A stretch of DNA of 39,978 bases from Paracoccaceae bacterium (GCA_016937195.1 JAFGWK010000250.1:1-39978), one strand, 5' to 3'. Counted from the stretch's first letter, positions 20,752 through 30,607 are shown. The notes: generated by a model from the letters alone, not told the origin. A program made the numbers and translations.

Positions 20752-21257
20752 CAGATTTCCTCTCCGCGGATCGTCGCGATATCGCGGATCAAAAGAACGG
20801 TGGCTTGCAGGAACATCAAAAAGAACCCGGCGGTGATGATGGTCTTGATCGGCCACATATAGGGCCGCCACGCGCTTGGGTTTCGCTCGCCGTATTCAAA
20901 GGCATAGACGGTGGAATCGAACGCCGAATAGACCATGATCCCAAGGTAGAACATCAGCGCGAATACGGTGAATGCATCCCACCATGCCTGACCTTTGCGC
21001 GAGAAACGCGTGTAAAACAGGTCCATGCGCACATTGGTATCGCCCTGTAATGTCCACGGCGCGCCCAGCATGTAATAGGCCACCAGCGTGAACTGTGCCA
21101 TTTCCAGTGTCCAAAGCGCGGGGATATGGGCGATCTTGGTGATCGACGAATAGAGCATGATCGCCATGATCACATACAGCAGATACATCGTGATTTTGCC
21201 CATGCGCCGGTTCAGCGCCTCAACAAAGCGCACATAGCTGAGGATCCATGCAGGCAT
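20751..21257 (-). CDS. TRAP transporter small permease (DctQ)
   Basis: Four-TM small protein with GAPWTLQGDTNVRMDLFYTRFSRKGQAWWD; start overlaps the upstream gene stop, next to DctM. Confidence 0.92.
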   Translation of the reverse strand: MPAWILSYVRFVEALNRRMGKITMYLLYVIMAIMLYSSITKIAHIPALWTLEMAQFTLVAYYMLGAPWTLQGDTNVRMDLFYTRFSRKGQAWWDAFTVFALMFYLGIMVYSAFDSTVYAFEYGERNPSAWRPYMWPIKTIITAGFFLMFLQATVLLIRDIATIRGEEI

Positions 21258-22021
21258 CAGGCGGCCTCCCCGGCTTGCTGGTTCAGGCGCGCAATCGCGG
21301 CGCGCAGAACGGGGGCAAGGATCGCCGCCATTGCAACTTGCGACGCTTCATCCGCGATCAGATCATTGCGCAATTCCAGCATGACATGGGGCAGGCCCAG
21401 CGGCGTGGCATGCAATGCAAGCGTATGCGTGACGTCATCGGCAGCCGAATAGGGTTCGTTCAGGCGCGTATCCAGACTGGTTTGCGACTGCGCCTCGTGC
21501 AGAAACGCTTGGGCAAGCGACGGGTCGGCATCGTGAATAACACCCAGTTCAACCGTGCGAGGTTTGCCGAAATAGACCGGGGTAAAGGAATGCACGGTGA
21601 TCAGCACGGGCATCGTCCCGCGCGCCAAACGCCGCGCGATCAGGGCGCGCAGTTCGGCGTGAAAGGGCAGATACAGTGTCTCGGTGCGCGCAAGCTTGTC
21701 TTGTGCTGTTAGGCTTTGGTTGCCGGGAATATCGGTTGTTTCAGAGCGCGCGGGCATTGCGCCCGGATGATGTGGCGGGCGGTTAAGATCATAGATCAGG
21801 CGCGATTGGCAGGCTGCGGCCAGAGGCGCATCAAGGGTCTCGGCTAGTGCGCGCGCCAAGCCCAAAGCGCCGGGATCCCATGCGATATGGGCCGCGCGCT
21901 GGGCGTCGTTCAGACCCAGATCGCCCCAAAGCGCAGGCATCGCATTGGAGGCATGTTCGCAGACAAGAACGCAAGCGCCGTCGCGCCCCTCTCCCTCAAT
22001 CTGGATCGGTAAGTCTCCCAT
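21257..22021 (-). CDS. N-formylglutamate amidohydrolase family protein
   Basis: VLVCEHASNAMPALWGDLGL, HIAWDPGALGLARALAETL, SRLIYDLNRPPHHPGAMP, TVHSFTPVY. Confidence 0.9.
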   Translation of the reverse strand: MGDLPIQIEGEGRDGACVLVCEHASNAMPALWGDLGLNDAQRAAHIAWDPGALGLARALAETLDAPLAAACQSRLIYDLNRPPHHPGAMPARSETTDIPGNQSLTAQDKLARTETLYLPFHAELRALIARRLARGTMPVLITVHSFTPVYFGKPRTVELGVIHDADPSLAQAFLHEAQSQTSLDTRLNEPYSAADDVTHTLALHATPLGLPHVMLELRNDLIADEASQVAMAAILAPVLRAAIARLNQQAGEAA

Positions 22022-22161
22022 TGCCCCGCGCTCTCCCAAGACGATTCTCGTTGCAAGTTGCAATCAGGCTCGCCTCGGAGAGGTATTTATGTCAAGATAT
22101 TTTCAGCAATTCGTTTTCTGTTACAATCTGTTCGCACAGCCTTCGCAAAGGAGTGCCCATT

Positions 22162-23034
22162 TTGGCAGCAGCCGTGAAAAACATCGAAGACCAGATCTCG
22201 GGTGCGATAGACGGCATGACCCGTGCCGAGCGCCAACTTGCCAGCCATATCCTGCGCCATTATCCGATGGCGTTGCTTGGTTCGGTGACGGCGCTGGCGA
22301 AGGCGGCCGAAGTGTCCTCGCCCACGGTGGTGCGGCTGGCGCAAAAGATGGGGTTTGGCGGCTATCCGGGGCTGCAACAGGCGGTGCGAGAAGAGCTGGA
22401 GGCGCGTTTGGTCTCGCCCCTTGCCAAGCACGACCGTTGGGCCGAGGCTGCGCCCGAAACCCATATGCTCAACCGTTTTGCTGATGCGGTGTTGGGCAAT
22501 TTACAGGCCACATTGGCGCAGATTGATCATGCGCAGTTTGATGCTGCTGCCGCGCTACTGGCCGACCCCGAGCGCAAGATTTTCGCCACGGGCGGGCGTG
22601 TGACCCTGCCAATCGCGCAATATTTCACCACCCATATGAAGGTGATTCGTCCCGGTGTGGAATTGCTCGAACCGGTCTCAAACGCGTGGCCGCCCGCGAT
22701 GCTGGAAATGCGCGCGGGCGATGTTTTGTTGGTCTTCGACATCCGCCGCTATGAAAACAACGTGCTGCAATTGGTGGAGATGGCGGCAGAGCAGGGGGCC
22801 GAGGTGATCTTGATGACCGACCCTTGGGTCAGCCCGGCGGCGACCCATGCGCGCTATCGCTTTTCCGCCCAAATCGAGGTGCCAAGCGCTTGGGACAGCA
22901 CCGTGGCGTTGCAGGTGCTGGTCGAAACCCTGATGGCCGCGGTGCAATCGCTGACATGGGAGCAGACCGAAACCCGCATGAAGCGCCTCGAGTCGCTTTA
23001 TGATCGGGCGCGATTTTTCCGGCGCGGGAAGTAG
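22162..23034 (+). CDS. MurR/RpiR family transcriptional regulator (HTH plus SIS domain)
   Basis: DGMTRAERQLASHILRHYPMALLGSVTALAKAAEVSSPTVVRLAQKMGFGGYPGLQQAVREEL, then a SIS-like domain. TTG start at 22162 preceded by AAAGGAG; the ORF-track start at 21847 is over-extended. Confidence 0.9.
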   Translation: MAAAVKNIEDQISGAIDGMTRAERQLASHILRHYPMALLGSVTALAKAAEVSSPTVVRLAQKMGFGGYPGLQQAVREELEARLVSPLAKHDRWAEAAPETHMLNRFADAVLGNLQATLAQIDHAQFDAAAALLADPERKIFATGGRVTLPIAQYFTTHMKVIRPGVELLEPVSNAWPPAMLEMRAGDVLLVFDIRRYENNVLQLVEMAAEQGAEVILMTDPWVSPAATHARYRFSAQIEVPSAWDSTVALQVLVETLMAAVQSLTWEQTETRMKRLESLYDRARFFRRGK

Positions 23035-23066
23035 GGGAGGCACAGTGCCCCCCCCTTAAATCCGGT

Positions 23067-24107
23067 TCAGCGTGAGCGCACCATGCCCATGATGTCATAG
23101 GTCTGCGCAAGGATCGGGCGCGCGATGGCGTCGGCCTTGTCCGCGCCTTGACCCAAAATCGCGTCGATCTCGGCAGGGTCCGCCATCAGGCGCGCCATTT
23201 CGGTGCTGATCGGGCTGAGTTTCTCGACCGCCAGATCGGCCAGCGCGGGTTTGAATGTGCCAAATCCCTTGCCGCCATATTCGCCCAGCACCTGCGACGG
23301 GGTCATATCGGCCAAAGCGGCATAGATATTGACCAGATTGCGCGCCTCGGGACGGTCCTTGAGCCCCTCGATCTCACCGGGCAATTCGGCCGGATCGGTC
23401 GTGGCCTTACGGATCTTCTTGGCGATCATGTCAGCGTCATCGGTCAGGTTGATGCGGCTGGCATCCGATGGGTCGGATTTTGACATTTTCTTCGTGCCAT
23501 CGCGCAAGCTCATGACGCGGGTGGCCGTACCCTCGATCAGCGGCTCGGGAGCGGGGAAAAAGTCGACCTTGAAGTCATGGTTGAACTTGGCCGCGATGTC
23601 GCGCGTGAGTTCCACATGCTGTTTCTGGTCCTCGCCGACGGGCACCATCGTCGCGTGATAGACCAGAATATCCGCCGCCATCAGCGCGGGATAGGCATAT
23701 AGGCCAAGCGAGGCTTTCTCGGCATTCTTGCCCGCCTTGTCCTTGAACTGGGTCATCCGGTTCATCCAGCCCAGACGCGCCACGCAATTGAGCGCCCAAG
23801 CCAGTTCGGCATGGGCCGAAACCTGACTTTGGTTGAACAGGATCGAGCGCGCCGGATCGACGCCCGAGGCGATAAAGGCCGCCGCCGCCTCGCGGGTCTG
23901 GCGACGCAGCGCGTCGGGGTCTTGCCAGACCGTGATCGCATGCAGATCGACGAGACAATAGATCGTCTCGATCCCCTCATCCTGTTTTTGTGCAAAGCGT
24001 TTCAACGCGCCAAGGTAGTTGCCCAGCGTCAGCCCGCCCGAGGGCTGGATGCCGGAAAACACACGGGGTTTGAATTTGGCGTTGAGGGGGGCGGCGGTCT
24101 CGGTCAT
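23067..24107 (-). CDS. trpS: Tryptophanyl-tRNA synthetase
   Basis: [58 protein letters not shown]. Confidence 0.96.
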   Translation of the reverse strand: MTETAAPLNAKFKPRVFSGIQPSGGLTLGNYLGALKRFAQKQDEGIETIYCLVDLHAITVWQDPDALRRQTREAAAAFIASGVDPARSILFNQSQVSAHAELAWALNCVARLGWMNRMTQFKDKAGKNAEKASLGLYAYPALMAADILVYHATMVPVGEDQKQHVELTRDIAAKFNHDFKVDFFPAPEPLIEGTATRVMSLRDGTKKMSKSDPSDASRINLTDDADMIAKKIRKATTDPAELPGEIEGLKDRPEARNLVNIYAALADMTPSQVLGEYGGKGFGTFKPALADLAVEKLSPISTEMARLMADPAEIDAILGQGADKADAIARPILAQTYDIMGMVRSR

Positions 24108-24224
24108 CTTCTGCTCCTGAGAATGCGGGGGGTGGAAGCCCGCGGGGGTGGAAATCCACGCTCTGCTCGCTTATCCCCAAAGCGCGCGGGGCGTCAACCA
24201 AACCCGCGCCCGAATGGAGCGCAT

Positions 24225-24911
24225 ATGCACGAAGGTTATAATGAACATCCGATCAACCCGTTGCCGCCGATCGTGTGGCTGCTGGCGCTGCCGATCATCG
24301 CGACCGAGCTGTTCTTTGCGCTGGGCAGTTCCGGGCTGATCGCGAGCGGCGCGGGCGCGGGCTGGCGGCTGGATGCGTTGCAGCGATTTGCTTTCTCACC
24401 GCAGGTGATGCGCGCGATGATCGACACCGGACAATATCCGCCCCAACAGGTGCTGCGGCTGATCACCTATCCTTTCGTGCATGCCAGCGTGACGCAGGCG
24501 ATCTTTGTGCTCGTGTTTCTGCTGGCGCTGGGCAAGATGGTGGGCGAGCAGTTTTCCAATCTCGCCGTGGCGGTGGTGTTTCTCGGCTCGAGTGTGATCG
24601 GCGCGCTGATCTATGGCCTGCTGCCCTTCACGGAGATCGGGCTTTATGGCGGCTACCCCGGAGATTACGGGCTGATCGGCGCGTTCACATGGATCTTGTG
24701 GACGCGGCTGGGGCAGGAAAACGCCAACCAGATGCGGGCGTTTTCGTTGATCGGGGCGTTGATGGGCATTCAGCTGCTTTTTGCGATGATCTTTGGCGCG
24801 CGCCCTGACTGGATCGCGGATCTGGTGGGCTTTGTGTCGGGTTTCACATTGAGCTTCTTTGTCGCGCCGGGAGGGATGACGCGTGCATTGGAACGGCTGC
24901 GCAAGCGTTAG
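24225..24911 (+). CDS. Rhomboid-family membrane protein, catalytic residues apparently missing
   Basis: From ATG 24225: six-TM fold, LRLITYPFVHASVTQAIFVLVFLLALGKMVGEQFS, GDYGLIGAFTWILWTR, WIADLVGFVSGF. Confidence 0.85.
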   Translation: MHEGYNEHPINPLPPIVWLLALPIIATELFFALGSSGLIASGAGAGWRLDALQRFAFSPQVMRAMIDTGQYPPQQVLRLITYPFVHASVTQAIFVLVFLLALGKMVGEQFSNLAVAVVFLGSSVIGALIYGLLPFTEIGLYGGYPGDYGLIGAFTWILWTRLGQENANQMRAFSLIGALMGIQLLFAMIFGARPDWIADLVGFVSGFTLSFFVAPGGMTRALERLRKR

Positions 24912-24973
24912 GGGGGGGCGTAGTAAAGACGGCTCTGCCCTGTTGTCGGGAGGTGACGATCACTGACTGGAGA

Positions 24974-25035
24974 GGGGGCTCTGCCCCCGTCTGCGTGCCG
25001 CAGACTCCCCCGGGATATTTGGATCAAGAGGAAGA
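24974..25035. repeat. Composite intergenic element: two hairpins plus dispersed repeat motif
   Basis: GGGGG-CTCTG-CCCCC (24974-24988), GTCTGC-GTGCC-GCAGAC (24989-25005), then TCCCCCGGGATATTTGGATCAAGAGGAAGA. Confidence 0.75.
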
Positions 25036-25038
25036 GGG

Positions 25039-26592
25039 TTACATCCCGCCTTTGCCTTTGCGCATCGCGCCGCGCAGATCGGCGGCGCTGACGGCACCGA
25101 TGGCGATCGCCGTGCCGAAATAGACCGCCATGCCAAAGATCACGAGGCCCAGCATCGCCAGCCCGCGCAGTCCCGGTGCGCTAAAGGCCATCGGGAACGC
25201 CCAGCAGATCGCCCAGACCAGCGCGCCCATCACGGCTGCCGAGATAATGATGCGCGGCACGCGGCGCAGGAAGCGTGCGTCAAACCGCGCCGCCTCGCCC
25301 ATCGAACGCGCGCCAAGCCAGAGTTGGCCCACCATCGCCCAACCCGCCAGCGTGGTGCCCACAGCCGCCGAGAGATAGCCGATGAACGGCGCAAGCCCGA
25401 CCGCGATCACCACATTCACGCCCATCGCAACCAGCGCGTAATTGAACGGAGAGCGGGTGTTTTCGCGCGAGAAATAGAGCGGTTGCAGTACTTTTTGCAG
25501 CACGAAAGCGGGCAGGCCGAGGCCGTAAATCGCCACGGCCCAAGCGGTTGCGACACTATCGGCATGGCTAAAGCGCCCACGTTCGAACAGCACCGAAACG
25601 ATGGGCAGCGCGGCCACCAGCAGCGCAATCGCGGGGCCGATGGTCAGCAGCAGCGCAAATTCACCCGCGCGCGAAAACGAATAACGTCCGCCCGCGACGT
25701 CGCCCGCGCGCAGGCGGCGCGACAGATCGGGCAGTAGCACCACGCCAATCGCGATTCCGACCACGCCGAGGGGCAGTTGATACAGCCGATCCGCGTAATT
25801 CAGCCACGCAATCGCGCCGTCAAATTGCGAGGCGACCTGACGGCCCACCAGCAGGTTGATCTGCACCACGCCGCCCGCCAGCATCGCCGGGATCGCAATG
25901 CGGATCAGGCGCTTCATGTCTGGGCTGAGACGCGGGCGGGCGGGCACGATCTTGAACCCGGCCCGCCATGCCGCGATCCAGACCAGCGTAAGTTGCGCAA
26001 TCCCTGCGAGCGGTACGGCCCAAGCCAGCGCAGGTCCGATCGGCCAGCCAAAATGATCGGCCAGCAGCATCGCCGCAACAAAGGTCACGTTCAAAAGCAC
26101 AGGCGCGGCGGCGGCGGCGGCGAAATGGCCTGCCGCGTTGAGCACGCCCGACAACAGTGCGCCGAGCGAGATAAACAGGATATAGGGAAAGGCGATGCGG
26201 CCGTATTGGGTGGCAAGCGCAAAGCGTTCGTCCGCAGCGAACCCCGATGCCATCGCCAGAACCAGCCACGGCATTGCCGCGATGGCGATGACCGTCAGCG
26301 CGATAAGTACGGTGATCAGCCCGCCCATTGCCTCGCGCGCGAAGCCTTGGGCATCCTCGCCGCCCTCGAGTTTTTTCGAGAAAATCGGGATGAAAGCGGT
26401 GTTGAACGCGCCCTCGGCAAAGAAGCGGCGAAACAGGTTGGGCAGGGAAAACGCGATCAGAAACGCTTCGGCCACGGGGCCTGCACCCAGAAAGGCCGCG
26501 ATCATCATGTCGCGTGCAAATCCCAGAACGCGGCTTGCCATCGTCCAGCCGCCCACCGTCAGGAAGCCTCGTACCAGCCGGATCGGTTTCAT
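25039..26592 (-). CDS. murJ: Lipid II flippase MurJ
   Basis: MKPIRLVRGFLTVGGWTMASRVLGFARDMMIAAFLGAGPVAEAFLIAFSLPNLFRRFFAEGAFNTAFIPIFSKKLE. Confidence 0.96.
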   Translation of the reverse strand: MKPIRLVRGFLTVGGWTMASRVLGFARDMMIAAFLGAGPVAEAFLIAFSLPNLFRRFFAEGAFNTAFIPIFSKKLEGGEDAQGFAREAMGGLITVLIALTVIAIAAMPWLVLAMASGFAADERFALATQYGRIAFPYILFISLGALLSGVLNAAGHFAAAAAAPVLLNVTFVAAMLLADHFGWPIGPALAWAVPLAGIAQLTLVWIAAWRAGFKIVPARPRLSPDMKRLIRIAIPAMLAGGVVQINLLVGRQVASQFDGAIAWLNYADRLYQLPLGVVGIAIGVVLLPDLSRRLRAGDVAGGRYSFSRAGEFALLLTIGPAIALLVAALPIVSVLFERGRFSHADSVATAWAVAIYGLGLPAFVLQKVLQPLYFSRENTRSPFNYALVAMGVNVVIAVGLAPFIGYLSAAVGTTLAGWAMVGQLWLGARSMGEAARFDARFLRRVPRIIISAAVMGALVWAICWAFPMAFSAPGLRGLAMLGLVIFGMAVYFGTAIAIGAVSAADLRGAMRKGKGGM

Positions 26593-26593
26593 C

Positions 26594-29377
26594 CTAGTTG
26601 CCCGCCCGCTTCGAGCCCGAGGCGATTGCCTCACGCAGCCGCTTTTCGAGGGCCTGTTGGCGCGGTTCTGAATGCAGCTTCAGCCCGAACATGTCTTTGA
26701 CGTAGAAACTGTCCACCACCTGGGCCCCGTAGGTTGCAATCACCGCGCTGGAGATCGAAATATTATTCGCCGCCAGCGCGCGGGTCAGATCGTATAGCAA
26801 GCCGGGGCGGTCACGGGTATCGACCTCGATGATCGTGTAGATGTCCGAGCCTTCATTGTCGAAGACAACATGGGTTGGGAACTTGAACTCGCGTTCACGT
26901 TTCTTGAGCTTGTCGCGATCCTTGAGCGCCTCGCGTGCGATCACCTCGCCACGCAGGGTCTTTTCGATCATGCCGCGCAGACGACCCAGTTTTGAGGCCT
27001 CGTAGGGGTGACCTTCGGCATCCTGAATCCAGAACACGGCGGTCGCATAGCCGTCCTTGCTGGTATAGGTGCGCGCATCGACCACATTTGCCCCCACCAG
27101 CGCCAGTGCCCCCGCCAGACGCGAGAAAATGCCCGGGTGATCGGCCAGCGCGAAACTGGCGCGCGTGGCGTCGTGATCGTCATCGGGGTGCAGATCAATG
27201 CGGATTTCGCTATCGTCCAGCCCGCGCAGCAGCTTGGCGAAGATCGTGTGATTTGTGGTATTCAGAGATTGCCAATAGGGATCGTAATGGCGGCCCAGTT
27301 CGGTGCGAATTTCTTTGCCATCCCAGTCACCGGCCTGTTCCAAAACGCTGCGCAGGGCGCGCTTGGCTTCGGAACTGCGTTGATCGCGATTGACCGCCTC
27401 AAGCCCGTGTTCAAGCGCGCGCGCGGTTTCGGTGTGCAGTTTGCGCAGCAGCGTCGCTTTCCAGTTGTTCCACACGTTCGGCCCGACGCCGCGAATGTCG
27501 CACACTGTCAGCACGGTCAGCAGGTCCAGCCGCTTGCGCGACTTTACCTGACGGGCGAAATCGCGGATCGTGCGCGGATCTGAGAGATCGCGTTTTTGCG
27601 CCACATCCGACATCAATAGGTGATTGCGGATAAGCCACTCAACGGTTTCGCATTCCTCGGCATTCAACCCGAGACGCGGCGCCACCTTGCGCGAGATTTT
27701 CGCCCCCAAGATTGAGTGATCTTCGGGGCGGCCCTTGCCGATATCATGCAGCAGAAGCGCGACATATATCACGCGCCGGTTGATCCCCTCTTCGAGGATC
27801 TTGGACGAAAGCGGCAGTTCTTCGATCAACTCATCGCGCTCGATTTGCGCCAAGGTCGAGATCACCTGAATCGTATGCTCGTCCACGGTATAGCTATGAT
27901 ACATGTTGAATTGCATCATCGCCACGATCGGTTCGAATTCGGGGATGAAGGCGGCCAAAACACCCAGCTCGTTCATCCGGCGCAGCGCGCGTTCCGGGTT
28001 GCCGTGTTTCAACAGCAGATCCAGAAAGATCTTTTGCGCCTCGCGATTGGTGCGAATTTTGTCGTCGATCAGATCGAGATGGGCCGAGACAAGCCGCATC
28101 GCGTCCGGGTGGATCAACATCCCGGTGCGCAGCGCCTCTTCGAAGATGCGCAGCAGGTTGACGGGGTCGGCGAGAAACGCGGCCTCATCGCCCACGTTGA
28201 TACGCCCGGTATCCTCGCGGTAGGGTGCCTTAAGCTTGCGGCGGCGGCGAAAGATACGTTGCAGCATCGGCGCGGTCTTGACGTGTTGCGCCTCAAGCTT
28301 GGTCAGGAAGATTCGCGTCACATCGCCTACCGCCGTGGCATGGCGGAAGTAATCTTGCATGAAAACTTCAACTGCGCGCCGCCCCGCCAGATCGCGATAC
28401 CTCATGCGCTCGGCCACATCGACCTGCATGTCGAAACTGAGTTGATCGGCAGCACGCCCCGCGATCAGGTGCAGATGGCACCGCACCGCCCAAAGATAAT
28501 CCTCGGCAGCATAGAAGGTCGCGTATTCCTCGGGAGAAAAAGCGCCGATCTCCATCAGCTCGCGCGCACGTCCGACATGGTGAATATACTTGCCGATCCA
28601 GTACAGCGTTTGCAGATCGCGCAAGCCGCCTTTGCCCTCTTTGATATTGGGTTCGAGAACATAACGCTGACCACCCTGACGGCGGTGGCGCTGGGCGCGT
28701 TCCTCTAGCTTGGCTTCGATGAATTCGCCCGCGGTCCCCTCAAACAGATCATGGCGCAGGCGCAGTGACAGCGCATCGGCCAGTGCGGTGTCGCCGCAGA
28801 TATAGCGATGTTCCAGCAGGGCCGTGCGGATGGTAATATCTTCGCGCCCCAGCCGGATACAATCATCCAGCGTGCGCGAGGCATGTCCCACCTTCAGCTT
28901 GAGATCCCATAGCATATAAAGCATCGATTCGATCACGCTTTCGGCCCAAGGCGTGATCTTGTAAGGCGTCAAAAACAGCAGATCGACATCGGAATGCGGC
29001 GCCATTTCCGAGCGCCCGTAGCCCCCCACCGCCAACACCGAGAAGCGCTCGGATTCGGTCGGGCTGCCGATTGGGTGCAGTCGGGTTGTGGCCACCCGAA
29101 AGGCCGAGCGCACAATGCCATCCGTCATCTGCGCATAGGCCTCGACCGTGACGCGCGCGGCACGGGGGTGGGTGGCGAAATCCGCCTCGATTGCGGCGCA
29201 GGCATGGGCGCGCTCGGCGCTAAGAAAGGCCACGGTGGCGGCGCGAATATCGCGTGGCTCGCTCACCCCTGAAAGGGCCGTATCGAGTGCCTCGAAGATG
29301 CCAGTCTCACGAAGAAGAAGCGGGTCCCCGGATTCGGTCAGGGGAGGGGTCTGCGCGGTGCTCACGGCTTTGCTCAC
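26594..29377 (-). CDS. glnD: [Protein-PII] uridylyltransferase / uridylyl-removing enzyme GlnD
   Basis: VLAVGGYGRSEMAPHSDVDLLFL (nucleotidyltransferase), LLHDIGKGRPEDHSILGA (HD domain), two C-terminal ACT regions; GTG start. Confidence 0.96.
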   Translation of the reverse strand: MSKAVSTAQTPPLTESGDPLLLRETGIFEALDTALSGVSEPRDIRAATVAFLSAERAHACAAIEADFATHPRAARVTVEAYAQMTDGIVRSAFRVATTRLHPIGSPTESERFSVLAVGGYGRSEMAPHSDVDLLFLTPYKITPWAESVIESMLYMLWDLKLKVGHASRTLDDCIRLGREDITIRTALLEHRYICGDTALADALSLRLRHDLFEGTAGEFIEAKLEERAQRHRRQGGQRYVLEPNIKEGKGGLRDLQTLYWIGKYIHHVGRARELMEIGAFSPEEYATFYAAEDYLWAVRCHLHLIAGRAADQLSFDMQVDVAERMRYRDLAGRRAVEVFMQDYFRHATAVGDVTRIFLTKLEAQHVKTAPMLQRIFRRRRKLKAPYREDTGRINVGDEAAFLADPVNLLRIFEEALRTGMLIHPDAMRLVSAHLDLIDDKIRTNREAQKIFLDLLLKHGNPERALRRMNELGVLAAFIPEFEPIVAMMQFNMYHSYTVDEHTIQVISTLAQIERDELIEELPLSSKILEEGINRRVIYVALLLHDIGKGRPEDHSILGAKISRKVAPRLGLNAEECETVEWLIRNHLLMSDVAQKRDLSDPRTIRDFARQVKSRKRLDLLTVLTVCDIRGVGPNVWNNWKATLLRKLHTETARALEHGLEAVNRDQRSSEAKRALRSVLEQAGDWDGKEIRTELGRHYDPYWQSLNTTNHTIFAKLLRGLDDSEIRIDLHPDDDHDATRASFALADHPGIFSRLAGALALVGANVVDARTYTSKDGYATAVFWIQDAEGHPYEASKLGRLRGMIEKTLRGEVIAREALKDRDKLKKREREFKFPTHVVFDNEGSDIYTIIEVDTRDRPGLLYDLTRALAANNISISSAVIATYGAQVVDSFYVKDMFGLKLHSEPRQQALEKRLREAIASGSKRAGN

Positions 29378-29425
29378 GTCCCGAATGGGCCTTGGTTGAG
29401 GGCGAGGGTAGGGTGTGGCCGAGGT

Positions 29426-30607
29426 TTAGAACCCGGCCCCACCAAAGCTGCGCGGTGCCGGGTCGATGACCACGGCTTGCCCGTTGCGCACCTGCGCGAT
29501 GGCCAGACCACGTTCATTCGTGCCATCGGGCAGCAGGCGGAATACGCCATTCACCCCGACAAAGCCAGAAGGCTGGGTTAGCCCCTGCCGGGTCAGCGCA
29601 TTCGGATTGCCCGATTTGATCAGCGCCCCGATGGCGGCGATTCCATCATAGGCGAGCCCGGCAATCGGATGCGGTGCGCTGCCATAAGCAGCTTGATAGC
29701 GCTGCACGAACTGCGCTTGCAGATTGGGATCGGGCTCGGCGAACCAGCCCCCTTGCACCCCCGGAAGCGACAGCGTTGCGGGCGGAATATCCCAACGGGT
29801 CAGGCCGATGAACTGTGTGCTTTGCGAGCTGACGCCGTTTTCTGGCAAAAGCTGGGACAATAGCGGCAGCGCGCCTGCCGTATCAGCGGTCAGGAAGACC
29901 GCGTCCACATCGCCCGCCTTTACGCGGTCGGCGATTTTGGGGGCGGCCATAACCACACCTTGCTGCGAGAACGGGTAGTTGGTGACGCCTGCCAGCGTCG
30001 CCCCGTTGCGCGCAATCGCGGTCTGGATCGCGGCAGCCCCGACCGCGCCAGCGCCGGTGTCCTCATGCACGACCATGATCCGGCGTTTGCCTTGACGCGT
30101 TGCATAACTCACCAGCCGGTTGGCGGTGTTCGGGAAGGTCGGTCCAAGCACAAACAGGTTGCCACCCGCGACATCGGTGTTGTTTGAGAAAGACAGCACA
30201 TTCACGTTGCGCGGGGCCACGGCGACGGCGGCGGCATTGGCCGATTGCGCAAAGACCGGTCCAAGAATGATTTTCGCGCCGTCATCAACCGCTTTGGTGG
30301 CCATCGCAGCCGCCTGACCGGGCTGACCGCCTGTGTTGTAGATGCGCAGGTCAATGCGCACGCCTTGCAGATCTGCCACAGCCATATCGGCGGCGTTTTT
30401 CAGCGCGCGTGCCAGCGTCTCATCGCCCGGTTTGCCAGATCCGCCCGGCAGCAGCAGCGCTACGGTGACGGGGGCAGAGGTGTCGATGCGCTGGCCACTG
30501 TTGGCGCCCATCGGCCCGGTCGGGTTACAAGCTGCCAACCAAAGCGCCGAAAGAAGCGCTACGATTTGTGCCGCGCGTGCACGAGTGTTACGGATTAGGG
30601 CAAACAT
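29426..30607 (-). CDS. Penicillin-binding protein activator (LpoA/LppC-type periplasmic-binding-like lipoprotein)
   Basis: Lipobox ALWLAACNPTG; VALLLPGGSGKPGDETLARALKNAADMAVADL; ADVDAVFL-type periplasmic-binding fold; next to rsmI and yraN. Confidence 0.88.
   Translation of the reverse strand: MFALIRNTRARAAQIVALLSALWLAACNPTGPMGANSGQRIDTSAPVTVALLLPGGSGKPGDETLARALKNAADMAVADLQGVRIDLRIYNTGGQPGQAAAMATKAVDDGAKIILGPVFAQSANAAAVAVAPRNVNVLSFSNNTDVAGGNLFVLGPTFPNTANRLVSYATRQGKRRIMVVHEDTGAGAVGAAAIQTAIARNGATLAGVTNYPFSQQGVVMAAPKIADRVKAGDVDAVFLTADTAGALPLLSQLLPENGVSSQSTQFIGLTRWDIPPATLSLPGVQGGWFAEPDPNLQAQFVQRYQAAYGSAPHPIAGLAYDGIAAIGALIKSGNPNALTRQGLTQPSGFVGVNGVFRLLPDGTNERGLAIAQVRNGQAVVIDPAPRSFGGAGF

Noticed and set aside
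25777-26700. 307-aa plus-strand ORF over murJ
   Set aside because: Antisense shadow of MurJ, extremely charged and Gln/Arg-rich, no membrane or domain signature.
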